Source of the DNA: Eretmocerus hayati
Taxonomy: Eukaryota > Arthropoda > Insecta > Hymenoptera > Aphelinidae
DNA: 64,000 bases
Direction of reading: 5' to 3'
Assembly: GCA_029851415.1 (NCBI GenBank)
Contig: CM056741.1
Coordinates: forward strand, 87,310,282-87,374,281
Shown here: piece after piece, positions 1 through 10,801 of the stretch
How positions within the stretch are numbered: position 1 is the stretch's first letter
Layout of the letters: each line of letters begins with the position of its first letter
Notes under the pieces: generated by a model
Databases searched by the model: none
The model's input: only the letters and a program-made list of their open reading frames with translations
Told to the model about the DNA's origin: nothing
Program-made: the position numbers and the translations under genes

Positions 1-211
1 CAAATATTTCATCTCTGGTCATTTCATATTTGATATTCATGGGAGCTTGGTTTTTCTCTTTCTGTTCTCTGTGCCTTGCACTTTCTCCAGATTGGCTGGG
101 TAAAGCGAGACTAAAGGATTTGTCACTGTCAATATCCATGGTCACTTCTGTGAAATCTAGAAGGATAATGCACACATGTAGAGAATATTTCCATCAGATG
201 TAGAAACGCTG
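1..211. other. No recognised feature
   Basis: AT-rich sequence left of dispersed repeat R1. I see no convincing coding frame, RNA gene or repeat boundary in it. Confidence 0.4.
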
Positions 212-403
212 TGACCAACGCGATACCTCGAATAATTGGGGCGGAGGTATGCGTAGCCTATCCGGCTCTGGATCTAGGGGGAGAGCCGGATATCAGAGTT
301 CATGACTTGATCAGAAGTAATCGAATGCTATCAGGGATAGGATAAGATTTCAAGGGTGATGTAATCGACTATCGATTTTCAAACCAATTTGGTGGATCAG
401 GGC
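212..403 (+). repeat. Dispersed repeat R1, copy 1, left part
   Basis: These bases match 12239-12430 closely, starting TGTGACCAACGCGATACC and running to the box GGATCAGGGC at 394-403. The repeat is then broken by a 2.7-kb insertion and resumes at 3116. Because it starts with TG, R1 may itself be an old LTR, but I found no matching TSD or opposite end that proves this. Confidence 0.75.
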
Positions 404-3111
404 TGTGACGTGGTATTTTAACCATCACAAGTCATTTATATTTACGTGGACTCTTATCCTAGAATCGCAGGCAATACGCGCGCGAACGGCGAAACGACTC
501 CGGAAAAATTCAGCTTCTCTGCTACTCAGCAACACCTACCGTCATTCTACCCTGAAGATAAAGGAGGGGGGGGCGCACGCTCATAAATAATCAGTCCGAT
601 CTAATGATGAATAATTTGGCCTCTATTCTTCACGTTGCTTCTACGCGGACGATACATGAATTTTCACATATTATTCACAAACGACATTTGTCCGGGTGAC
701 TCTCATATTCGTCCGAAATATGTCAATCAATCACGTCAAATCTTAAAAATGTCTCTCAATTTCACCTGTGAAATACAATAAAGATTCACTAAAACAAGAG
801 TTCAGACTCCGTCCAATCACTCGCAAAAATCTACCTGCACTCTATAGAGTGCAGCTTGTCCGGTCCCTGCTCGTATATTTTCCCCACAATATATCTGCTC
901 CAAAATTCCTTCGTCCAAAATGGCCGCTCAACGGCTCTCGCAATGCACGCGCTACGGCAAGCACCCAAAATGACTTGTGCTCCGATGCTCTCTTGTCCCA
1001 CGCGCTCTAACAACAGGTGCGCGATCACACCCTGGCTCCTAGTCCATGTGTAACTCGTCCAAGGTCCACTAGGTCCCCGTGCACGCGCGCCTCCTCCAGG
1101 AGGTCTGTCCTCGACACAAATTCCCCATCGCGCGCACGTCTTTCCAAAACGTCTTGTCCACGAGCTCACGCCAAATCTCCACTAAATCGCTGCTCCAGAT
1201 TTCTCCACGCGACGCGATTGTTGCTCCGGGTCCGCTTATGCAATTTCACAACGCGCGTACGTCACTTAGAGACGTCTTGTCCACGAGAACGCGGTGCACC
1301 AGCTCACGAGGTCCCCCGGGAGTCCGTTCTGTCCGCGGGCACGACGATTGCCCTCCGCGACGCGCGAGGCTCTCCGCACACCCGACGAGAGAATCTAAGA
1401 AAAATAGCAAGACCACTCACCGTTCGATGCCATTGTCCGTTGCTTGATTATTTTCCTTGATCCGTCCAAATATATCGCCCCGCAACTGAGCGATTCCAAT
1501 TAAAGCAGCTACTACTCGTCCTGGGCAGCCGGGACTCCTGGGGGACTCGCGGCTGGGCACGGGCTCCGAATTAAAAGCGCGAGCGCGACAAGTACGTGTG
1601 TACTGCACGAGGTCAAATCCACAAGGGCACAATGGCCGCTTCATCTTCACCAAAAGCTCGCCTTTGTCTTCACCGAAGAGAAGCTCTCTGATTGGTCCGT
1701 CCAATTTTACCGGAACACTGGCAGCTCCAGCTAGCGGCTGAGCGCGCCAAATATTCAACTTCAGTCCACTATACTTGTTCTATGCCGTAGCTCAGACTCT
1801 ACGAAATTCGCTCCAAGTCCATCAATTGCAGTATATATGGTCCTGATGCCTCCACCCAGAAAATATTCTGTCTCACTCACGCGCATGCACTGCTGAAATA
1901 CACGCGGAGGCATCGCGCACTCGCGCTTGCCGCAACTCCGCGCTTTCACCTCGTATAGTCCTTATACATGTCCGTGTATGTCTATATCTAGTCCGTATTG
2001 CAGCAGTATATCTATATATACCCGCAGCCACCCATGGCATAATGATATCGAGTCCGCATGGCAGCAGTATATCTTTATGTATACTGTACATAGTCCCAGT
2101 GCAACCTTCTCATGTGTGCATAACCCTAAGTACATGTAAATGTCGCCCGCAAGTCCAAATTTGCCCAGTGGCCGTTGTCCAGGTAGTCGTCCGTCGGATT
2201 TCTGTGGCCACGAGCGCCCGGGTGTGGCCCGGATTTACATGCCCGCAGCGCCGCCACATCTCGTCCACTGCCAGTCAGCTGTCTGCTCTTGCCGCGTGCA
2301 CCGGGCTATCCGTCATCGCCGTCTTCTGCTGGGTCACCCGGGGCCCACCCGCGTCCGTGTGATGGTCCCTCGTGGGTGGGTGGCCATCCTAGCGATAATT
2401 TCAATGGTGCGCGGGTGTCTCATACACCAGGTACACGATGTACCTGTGTAACAGGTGGTACGTGGGTACATAACCCCATTGCTGCAGGCATGCTCGCTGC
2501 CACGGGCTGCAGCGGATGGGGCGATTGCCTGGATGGCTGGCAGCCCGGGGACCGCATCACCAGGAGGGCTACCCGTCTGCTGCATGCTGTCGTGTCACCC
2601 GGGCCCCGCGTGCCGTCCGCACCGTCTCCTCGCGCCTTGCTGCAAATTCCGTACCCTCGCTCACCCGCGAGCGAGGGCCTCGTCCGTTGCCATTGTCACC
2701 GTCGTCCACACCCCCGTGTGTACACACTTGCCCCGGGGCATGGTGTTGAGGGGCAGCATGTCCGTGGGGTGGGGGAGGGTCGGTGCTAGGGCCAAACAGG
2801 GCTTCGGGGCCCTGGGGGAGCCCTCCGGGCCACCCAATTGTAGAAACCGTGTCCCGTCGGCTGCTCACCCGGGGCAGCCTCTTGTGTGGCTACTGCGGCT
2901 GTCCGGGATGTAGAAGGGGCTGCCTATGTGTAGGCATACCCGCACTGCCTCCGCTGGTCCAGCCCTCTCGTCGCTTATCGTCGTCATCCTCTCGAGCCAG
3001 CCCTCAACAAAAGAGAAGTATTTGGGGTCAGTACTTGTACTTCTCGGTTGCTGGCTCGAGACGGCGACGAGAGATTTTACAAATTTCGGCTGTGACGGCT
3101 TGTACGTCACA
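404..3111. mobile_element. Solo LTR (or LTR-like element), 2708 bp
   Basis: The insert starts TGTGACGT and ends ACGTCACA, giving perfect 8-bp terminal inverted repeats of the TG...CA type. The bases GGGC occur immediately before it (400-403) and after it (3112-3115), a 4-bp target duplication as made by Ty3/gypsy integrases. The uninterrupted R1 copy at 12239-13027 lacks the insert, so both ends are defined directly. The interior is GC-rich with many GTCC words and no RT, integrase or gag similarity, so a solo LTR left by LTR-LTR recombination is the best reading; a non-autonomous element is the alternative. Open frames here are long only because of base composition. Confidence 0.7.
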
Positions 3112-3115
3112 GGGC

Positions 3116-3712
3116 ACCTCCTTGGGAATCAATAGTACAATCTCTGTATTTTTATAGTTTTTTCTCAAACTAATGGATGGATCAGGGCACCCATCAAGTC
3201 CAAGGAAATCCCATAAATATGTTATTACGGTAAAACACAGCCATCTAGTGAATCAGGGCACCTTCTTGACCTGTTTTACACGTAACTTTTATTTCGGTGG
3301 GTCTTGCTGATAACAATTCCAGGGGATCAGGGCCCTGCAATATATCACCAGCAAAATCCAATCGTTTGATTATGCCAATTATATAGCCACACTGTGGGCT
3401 CCATCATGCACTTGGAGCACTTAGGATTACCCACAGCAATAAACACACAAAGAGAATATATGTATATATAATAGATTTCATTCAAGATCCCATTACAATC
3501 ATAAGATTATATATGGAACCCTGGGGACTTCGATTTATTCGCTTTGCGAGCTGATTTTCGACTGAAGGGCAGAATCCTCGAGCACCCGGTTAGGGCTCTA
3601 TTTATACTCGGTCCTCAGAGTTCCAGAACATTCCAAATATGATTTATTCATATGCACTGTAATTCTTTATTGAAACTGGAAAGTCCTGTTAATCACACTA
3701 TATACATATTTA
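3116..3712 (+). repeat. Dispersed repeat R1, copy 1, right part
   Basis: Continues the 212-403 homology after the insertion and aligns to 12431-13027, ending near ACTATATACATA. It carries three more GGATCAGGGC-like boxes at 3179-3188, 3250-3259 and 3324-3333. No coding potential. Confidence 0.75.
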
Positions 3713-3996
3713 CAAGCTATCAGAACTGCATCGATTCCAACACATACTATTCCAAATAAAAATCTCAGTTGAGTGTAATAAATAAAAGATGATTCTTAGA
3801 TAATTATATGGAACTTTCTAGAAACCGATCGAAGACACGGATTTTATTGATGCACTGGTAAATTCACTTTGAAAAGCCACAGATCTATGGAGTTTTTTGT
3901 AATATCCGTCAATGGTGACATATATGGTTGATATATCACCTTAAATTGACGATATATTGGGTTTTTCATAGTATTTCACAATAAAATAATTTTTTA
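3713..3996. other. No recognised feature
   Basis: AT-rich sequence between R1 and R3. A short run around 3920-3970 repeats ATATATCACC/GATATATTG words, but I see no gene. Confidence 0.4.
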
Positions 3997-4347
3997 AACA
4001 ATACTATCAAAATCGTTGATAAAAAATGTCTATTCCATCAAAATGAGTCGAAATAACTACATTCTAACTTGATTTGTATTATAACCATTAGTGAGTTTGG
4101 AGGAATCTATTTTATATACAATTTTACGAAAGCTTGAACTTTGTAAAATTGAATATTGCAAATAATACATTGAATTTTAGAATTTTTCCATAAGTTCTAT
4201 GAGAATAATGAATCCTAGAACTAGATGACGAAAAGATTTTTTAGGATTGATTGAATGAATGTCACAAAATCTTGAATAACATATCATAGAATTTTCTATG
4301 TATAATCGTATATATCTATATGTCAAGTGAGCTCGCAAGGCTCGGCA
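3997..4347 (+). repeat. Dispersed repeat R3, copy 1
   Basis: Matches 47465-47872 through most of its length, from AACAATACTATCAAAATCG to the shared end TCAAGTGAGCTCG. AT-rich, non-coding, family unknown. A MITE follows immediately at the TTAA at 4348. Confidence 0.65.
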
Positions 4348-4351
4348 TTAA

Positions 4352-4904
4352 GGTAGTTGTACACCAACTACGTGAGTCAGAGAGACTTAACCTCACTTTT
4401 TTGCCCACTTTAAAATAGTCGAAATTATTATTTTTGTTAATAACTGCACTCTTTCCACCAAACAACAAACAAAAACGGTCATCTAAGACTTCCTGAACCG
4501 AATCAGGCATGGTTTCCAAAGTTATCTAGCCTAAAATCAAAATCACGTGTCGCATTTTTTGCATTCTACGCTTTGTATGAACAATTACTAAAAAACGACG
4601 TGGTCCATCATCTCCAGACTTGGCCATATGATTCATTGATACATAAACTCGGATCTCTCGCAGTCCTAACATTTTCTGTTGATCAGGTTTTGCGCTAGAC
4701 CCATTTTTGTGCTGTTTTTGGGGCCCGCTCCCATAAGCGCAATGTTAAAAATGTGCAAAACTGGTCAAATTGCGACGATCAATACTCGAAAACGGGATGG
4801 TCAGCCGTTCTGGAATTTTGCACACGTACTCTTCGATATTAGAACTATCTCTCTGCAGAATCTCGAGAAATTCTGTTGATGAATAATTTTGGTGTACAAC
4901 TACC
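4352..4904. mobile_element. TTAA-flanked MITE, 553 bp
   Basis: The left end GGTAGTTGTACACCAA (4352-4367) is the exact reverse complement of the right end (4889-4904). Both ends abut TTAA (4348-4351 and 4905-4908). TTAA duplication is the hallmark of piggyBac-type transposases. The TIR does not start with the usual piggyBac CCY, so the superfamily is inferred from the target site only. No transposase is encoded. Confidence 0.65.
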
Positions 4905-4908
4905 TTAA

Positions 4909-5256
4909 AGATTCCCATTATCGTAACGATAAGGAAAATTTTTTAATAGAACAACAACGATTTTTCTGAATGATCAGCTCAAACCATTTTATTTACAAAT
5001 CTACATTCATTCAATTTCCATTCCACAATTCAACTGTTCATGATCCAAACTTTCGGATGTGCCAGCCTTCTCTGAAGTCTTCGCTTTTTTATGTGATGTT
5101 CAGCTCGAATCATCATACGCTCGAACAAATGGTTGAGCGGGTCTTCTGCTGCACGTTTTCGTAAAACTTCAATGGGAGTCGGCCCATACTCGACGTACCG
5201 CTCTACGATACCAGCTTTGTTTACATTTTCGTCTCTTTCTACACTATCCTATAAGA

Positions 5257-5288
<32 letters not shown>
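4909..5288. other. Non-coding stretch ending in a (TA)n microsatellite
   Basis: No gene recognised. A (TA)n run of roughly 35 bp sits at about 5254-5288, just past the 3' side of the minus-strand gypsy element. I could not find that element's 3' LTR here. Confidence 0.4.
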
Positions 5289-5290
<2 letters not shown>

Positions 5291-5651
5291 ATAATTTCGC
5301 ACATTCTTCTAATTGATGCATTTGTGATGCTCCAGTTCGACAACCTTTGAGCAATACGACAAAAATTCCATTGATAAATACCTGAGATGATTGCAATTGA
5401 GAGTCTATTGGATAATGCTCCGTTTGAGTTGATGCTGTGGGCATCGACCAGCGAGCAGCAGTTTGGGAGCGCACACTGCGACTCAAATCGAGATGGATAT
5501 TGGGAGCTGGAATGTAGACTCCTGGATGCAAAATACGCATCATCTTCAGACGAACTGGTGTAGCAATCACAGGCCTATTAAAATTGTTTGATTGCACCGA
5601 TCTCCCAGTGTGGAAAAACGCCTCCGTCTGAGTTGAGTTATTGTGCTTCAT
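5289..5651 (-). CDS. ORF downstream of integrase, unknown function
   Basis: A 120-codon open frame begins 10 bp after the integrase stop. It contains the pentapeptide STQTE twice (near residues 6 and 74). I recognise no domain and there is no membrane segment or signal peptide. It could be an extra small ORF of this gypsy lineage or a fortuitous open frame in its 3' untranslated region; position and the internal motif repeat slightly favour the former. Confidence 0.3.
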
Positions 5652-5661
5652 GATGTATCAC

Positions 5662-6708
5662 TTATAACACACAAGTCACTCTCTCGGAATAATTCTCGCA
5701 ACTATCGCTTTCAATGTTTTGATTCTGGAAATATAGCTTTAGTAAGTCTGGATGGAACTTGCCTCGTACTTTGTGAGTAGAGGGGTCAGATATCAGGTAC
5801 GTGTCAAGCCCAAGAACTTCAGTGATCTCGAAAGGCCCCTGATATACATGGAAAAATCTTGAGATTTGTTCATCTGTCAGATTCGATACTGTGTTGGCCT
5901 TTACCAATACTAAATCTCCAATTTTGAAAGTAAAGTGAGTTCTACCAGCATTTTTCCGCGACGCTCTAGCCTTTAAAGACTTATGAGCTTTTTCTGCTGC
6001 CAGTAAGATTTTTTCTTCTTGTGATCTGGTATCATTCTCCTCCACTTTGAAGTAACTTTTCCAGAATCTTTTAAGCTTCTTATTCAAATGTAATTCAACA
6101 GGGGTGTAACCCGTTGTATTATGATGGATTTCATCAATTATGTTTTGGATGATATCCAAGTATTGGAACCAGGAAGTATGTTTTTGATTTCAGAGGGTTC
6201 CCAAGAAACGCCCTAATTCTCTGTGTACTCTCTCGACTGAATTTGAATTTGGATGTCGTACAGAAGAGAAGACTAACGAGATTTGTTCTTGCCCAAGTTT
6301 TTTCAATCCAAGTTTCTGAGGTAAATTGAGCACCGTGATCGCGAAGTATCTTTTCAGGTTTGGCTTTTTTCGCCGGATAAAGTACCACGAATTTGCTGAA
6401 AGCGGCTATGGTACTAATGACATATTTCACGGCCCCCGTTGACCTGAGTAAAGGGCCCCAGAAGTCGATGCACAGCAGCTCTCCTAGTTTATGTGTTATT
6501 ATAGGCTGGAAAACTGAATGTTAGGCATTTGTGTTGTATTTTGCTCTTTGACAGATATCACAAACCCGAATTCGGTTCTTCACAAGTTTTTTCAAGGACC
6601 GTGCATAAAACAGCTCAGTCATCAATTGATACACCTTGTGAGCACCAACGTGGCCATATATTTGGTGTGTCTCCATGGCTAAACATCGAGCCACATCAAG
6701 GGGAAGAA
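5662..6708 (-). pseudogene. Gypsy integrase remnant
   Basis: Integrase inserts element cDNA into host DNA. Reading the minus strand, a His/His then Cys-x-x-Cys zinc-binding region lies around 6700-6550, followed by the first catalytic Asp in a CIDFWGP motif near 6454-6475 and the second Asp in a DHGAQF motif near 6323-6340. The C-terminal third (6159-5662, 165 aa) is intact and has a GPY/F-like ending with FFHVYQGPFEITEV. These parts are in different frames, with shifts between 6709 and 6430 and again around 6160-6300, so no complete integrase can be made. Confidence 0.8.
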
Positions 6709-8862
6709 CTATTTTTTGTTCATTTTGATTAGTGTTAATCCAAAGGACCTGTTTTTTATGGAGTATCGTTCATAAGTTTTCGGATCTTGTGCATCGATCC
6801 GTTTTAGAATTATTAATAATTCATCGTCTTCTCTTCGAAGTACGCTGAGATTTTTCAATTTTTTACTCAAACCCGTGCTGGGGTTTCCTGCAAGAGTGGA
6901 GGCGATGAGGATTTCATCTTCACTCCTCGAATTTGGTGGGTCAATCTGACTAAGCAGATCAGCCACTACGTTTTTTGGTCCGGGAATGTATTCCGGGTAC
7001 AGATTATAATCTTGTATCGCCAAATTCCAACGTCGCAAGCGCGCGTTTGAGAATTTGCAGGTTTTCAAAAATGTGAGAGCCTCATAGTCTGTTCTCAGAA
7101 CGATCTTTTTAGCACCTCTAAGATATGTGTCGAGCTTGCTCAGGGTCTAGATTACACAAAGCATTTCCTTTTCACTGGTATGGTACCCCATCCCTGGGCC
7201 TTTGAGGGCCCTTGATATGAAGGTAATGACTTTTTCATCGCCATTCTCATCTAATTGGGATAGCACAGCTCCCAGCGAATGCTGGCTTGCCTTCGTACAC
7301 AAAATGGAAGGTTTGAATGGGTCAGCAAACTTCAAGATGATGTTTTCAACAAACAGGTTTCTTATGCGCTTGAATGCGGCCTCACATTCTTCTGTCCATG
7401 TAAATGTGGCACCCTTTTTCAAGAGTTCCAGCAGGGGTTTTGTTTCATGTGCAAAATTTTTAGCAAATTTTGTGTAGAAATTCACAAAGCCAAGAAAACT
7501 TTCCAGTTGTTCAACATTTTCCGGCCTTTTGAAATTTTTTATGGCCGAAATCTTATCAGGGGTTTGTTTGAGTCCTTCCGAAGACGAAGTGTGTCCAAAG
7601 AACCTGACTTCTTCCTGCACAAAGTGGGATTTCTTGAATCCTAAAGTGAGGTTGTGTTTTTGCAGTCTCTCGAAGAGGATCTCCAGGTGACGAAGATGCT
7701 CTTCGAAATCTTTTGACACGCAGACTAGATCATCCACGAAAGCTTTCAAGAAAAAATAAAGATCACCGGGTGCAAGATCGAGACCACGTACTAAGGCTGC
7801 GGTACTTGTACAAGTACCAAACGGAACCACACCGAATTCGTATACAGCGCCATCTATGACGAAAGCTAAATATTTTCTGCTTGATTCCTCTAGGGGAATT
7901 TGATAAAAACTAGAAAGAAGGTCGAAGGTTGATATATACTTGATACCATGAGAGTCTTGGAAAATTTCTTCGAGTGCTGGAGGGGCCTCATGATCTTGAA
8001 TCATTCGAGCGATCAAATTAGAGGCATCTAGGCATAACCTTATGGATCCATCACTCTTTATTACGATGACTATCGGATTTATGTAGGTACTATTTGATCT
8101 CCTAATTATTTTATATCTCAACAGGCGTTCGATCTCTCCTCGGACTTTTTCCCTATAATTCATTGGAATAGGATAAGGTTTTGTGTAGAAAGGCTTATTA
8201 TCTCTCAGCGTCATTCTATGCTCGTAGATTTTCAGAAGACCAGGAGATTTGCGGAAAACCACACGGTGCTTATGTATGAGCCTGCGGAGTCTAGCTTTTT
8301 GTTGCCGATTCAACGCTGTGCATTTTCTAAGCTTTCCCTCAATCTCTTCATTTGAAAGTTCTTCCGAAGACTCAGAGTGATGGGCAGCTCTATAGGAGCA
8401 GCTATCCACGAGAAATGAGTTCACCCCCTTTGAGGGTGACTCGGGGTTTGTGTCTACTGCTAATTTTAAGCAGGACGATTCTTCATCCAGCGTGAACGAA
8501 TCGACACAAGACACTGTTTCGACTTTTTCGTCGATTTTAAATGTCAATTTTTCAATCTCCGTATTCATGTTCATTTTTAGGCCTTTCTGTGCATTATAAC
8601 CCAATATGCATTCCTTCGTTAGTTTAGGAACTACAATGAATATAAGAGAAAAAACCAAAGACCCAATCTGAGTAGTCATCAGGCAATGGTATTTTATACG
8701 AGTGGACTTTTGTCCGGTGGCTCCGCGGATTATTTTTCCGGAGATAGGGAGAGTTGAACAGATTTCAAAAACGTCCTGATGTTGCAGATGAAATTCTTCT
8801 GAGACGCAAGTAACTTCACTCCCAGAATCCACAAAAGTAGTAATATCAATACCTTTGATTTA
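6709..8862 (-). pseudogene. Gypsy pol: protease, reverse transcriptase, RNase H
   Basis: The frame opens after a TAA at 8860-8862. The protease active-site motif DSGSE follows within ten codons. Reverse transcriptase carries the FVDD catalytic box (AFVDDLVCV) and the usual FFGH and fingers-palm spacing. RNase H follows, but the segment that normally reads TDAS is CTKAS here, so the first catalytic Asp is replaced by Lys. An in-frame TAG at 7147-7149 splits the RNase H; the same frame then continues to 6709 with NARLRRWNLAIQDY and PGPKNVVADLLSQ, the conserved connection to integrase. Confidence 0.85.
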
Positions 8863-9205
8863 CATAATAATTTCGGGGCACTTGCGCTTTACACAATTTT
8901 CCCCTGGTGGCTCGATATCGTAAAGCAGATCCCCTCGGGTATCGTTATAAATCGACCTCATGTTAATTTTTCAGTTGCATGTTGCTGCGTGGAGGAGCAT
9001 GCAACTACTGGGAGCTTTCCGAGTTCTCAATATCCTCAACCAAGCTGAGGACATCGACGTCCTTTTCGTAGTCCTTTGCTGCAGCCTTCGCCAATTTTTC
9101 AGCCTCTTTAGCCTCAGGGGGCTTTTGAGTTCTAGGCTTGGGCTTCGGCTTTTGGGGTGGTTTTTCAGGATCTTATCCAGTGGTGCTCGAACTCAAACTT
9201 GGAGT

Positions 9206-10384
9206 TTACCACTCTTGAGGCTTCTTCTTCTCGTCTAATTGATTGGATTGTTGTTGAGCGCGTTTTGTTCTGGCTCTTGCGTCATCAATATCGAAATCAG
9301 CGAGAGTATTGAAGAAAGCACTTTTTGATTTGTCGGCACTACCACGAATGGCTGCCCTTACTTCTCTTCCAAAATGTTGACATAGTTGATTTACAATGTC
9401 GGTATCTTCTCGCGTCTCGTCTAACTTAAGAGCGATGTTAAATAGTTCAATGGCATATTCTACACGGGATTTTTTCCCGTTGGAATAATATCTTCCAAAT
9501 TCAAGTTTCTGCTTCATGGAACGCTTTACGTTTTCGTCCCAGCATTGCTCTTTGAATCTGATTTCAAATTCGTCGAGAGAGACGATCTCTTCTTCGTGTA
9601 AATGGAACCAGACAATAGCTGTCCCCTGTAGAGATTTAGGAATTAATAAAGAGAGCTCTTGCTCATCCAAAGCCATGGTTCCCACGTATCTGCGAAAATC
9701 TCGCAAGAAACGTACAAGTCTTTCTCCTAATTCTCCTTTAAAGATAAGAGAGGGTAATTTTAATTTTCTAGTTATGGGTTCTGAGAAACCCATAGATTGT
9801 CTTTTTAAATCTTTGACTTGCTTCGAGATTTTTAACTGTCTCTCCCCAATGTCTTTTATGGCCTGTTGACCAAAATTGTCATCTCTTTTCAAATCCGCGA
9901 TGGTTTCATTTATTAATTCCACCACGAATCTGTTGAGTTCGTCCTTTTCACTTCCCAGGATTTGGATCTTTCCGTTCAACTTTACAAGGGTGTCTTTGGA
10001 AGCTTCATTTTCTAGCCGCAAAAGGGCATTTTCTTCAGGAATTTCTTTCCATCTCCCCAAACTGGAATCGAATTTCTGATGAAATTCATCTTTCTCCTCA
10101 ATGAGACTTTCTGAAGTTTTAGTGGTACTTTCGTTTTCTTGAACAAGATTCTTTATTTCGGATAGTACATCGTGTGATTTTTCGAGGTTATTTAATCTGG
10201 TGAACAGCTGAGCTTGTTCATCATCCAGTATTTTCAGTTCATCAGTAACCGCCCTTGTCCATGCTCGAGTGTTTTCTTGTGTATCGTCGACCCCGTCTAC
10301 CGGATTCTCAATGCGCTCTAGTAATGCTTGGGCTAATACATCAGCTCTGTCATTGTCCGCGATTGATCGCCGTGTAGTAGACAT
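9206..10384 (-). CDS. Gypsy gag-like protein, 392 aa
   Basis: Gag packages the element RNA into a virus-like particle. The ATG at 10384 opens a 392-aa frame. Residues about 50-195 are rich in Glu, Lys and Leu in heptad spacing and probably form a coiled coil; residues about 205-330 match the retrotransposon gag core, with LPSLIFKGE, FLRDFRRYV and SLLIPKSLQGTA-type blocks. The zinc knuckle expected after this is absent from the open frame. The sequence 9205-8863, which should hold it, is interrupted by stops and keeps only a Cys pair just before the protease. The frame is open, but downstream pol is broken. Confidence 0.7.
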   Translation of the reverse strand: MSTTRRSIADNDRADVLAQALLERIENPVDGVDDTQENTRAWTRAVTDELKILDDEQAQLFTRLNNLEKSHDVLSEIKNLVQENESTTKTSESLIEEKDEFHQKFDSSLGRWKEIPEENALLRLENEASKDTLVKLNGKIQILGSEKDELNRFVVELINETIADLKRDDNFGQQAIKDIGERQLKISKQVKDLKRQSMGFSEPITRKLKLPSLIFKGELGERLVRFLRDFRRYVGTMALDEQELSLLIPKSLQGTAIVWFHLHEEEIVSLDEFEIRFKEQCWDENVKRSMKQKLEFGRYYSNGKKSRVEYAIELFNIALKLDETREDTDIVNQLCQHFGREVRAAIRGSADKSKSAFFNTLADFDIDDARARTKRAQQQSNQLDEKKKPQEW

Positions 10385-10560
10385 TTGAACACTCTCGAGT
10401 ATGTTCAGTTGTCTACTGACTGGGGCCGTTACTGAACGAACTGAGTTTGGATGAATATTTTAACTTTCAAGTTGAAAATCGAATTTCATTCTATTAGTAA
10501 TGCATTATTATGATTAGATATGTTCGAAAGAATGATAATTCGCAATTAAAAATTTTCAGT
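10385..10560. other. Upstream leader of the gypsy element, no LTR seen
   Basis: AT-rich sequence where a minus-strand 5' untranslated region and LTR should lie. I could not identify a primer-binding site or an LTR border. Confidence 0.35.
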
Positions 10561-10632
10561 GTCCGGGAATCGAACCTCGTGCTACCGCGTGGGAGTCAGA
10601 TATGCTGGCCACTAGACCAGTGAGGTTGTTGC
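10561..10632 (-). pseudogene. tRNA-like sequence with intact A and B boxes
   Basis: On the minus strand a TGGTCTAGTGG A box and a GGTTCGATTCCC B box have tRNA spacing, resembling tRNA-Glu/Gly genes. The acceptor arms do not pair and the T and anticodon stems have mismatches, so this is a tRNA pseudogene or the head of a tRNA-derived SINE rather than a working tRNA gene. Confidence 0.5.
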
Positions 10633-10801
10633 CTGCGAGCGAGATAAACGCGCTCTATAAGAGGCTGAGAGGGGGAAATGCTCGATTGTACGAGCGAATG
10701 TCATACCACAGCAGCTTAACGCGCTATTGTGGGAAAGTGGAAACAGAATAGTCCATATCTCTGTATGCACTCGCATACACGTCAGGTCCCTGTCTGGGCG
10801 C
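10633..10801. other. No recognised feature
   Basis: Short stretch between the tRNA-like sequence and the foldback element; nothing recognised. Confidence 0.35.

Larger units (their letters stand above)
5289..10384 (-). mobile_element. Decayed Ty3/gypsy retrotransposon, internal region
   Basis: Read on the minus strand, the order is gag (10384-9206), aspartic protease, reverse transcriptase, RNase H (8862-6709), integrase (6708-5662) and a terminal ORF (5651-5289). PR-RT-RH-IN is the diagnostic Ty3/gypsy order. Coding is broken by a TAA at 8860-8862, a TAG at 7147-7149 and frameshifts near 6.7 and 6.2 kb, so the copy is dead. No direct repeats resembling LTRs flank it, so it is an LTR-less fragment or its LTRs are too diverged to see by eye. 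Confidence 0.85.

Noticed and set aside
404..3111. Overlapping GC-rich ORFs up to 166 codons, considered as a gene
   Set aside because: The region has exact LTR-type ends with a target duplication, open frames on all strands and no recognisable protein motif.
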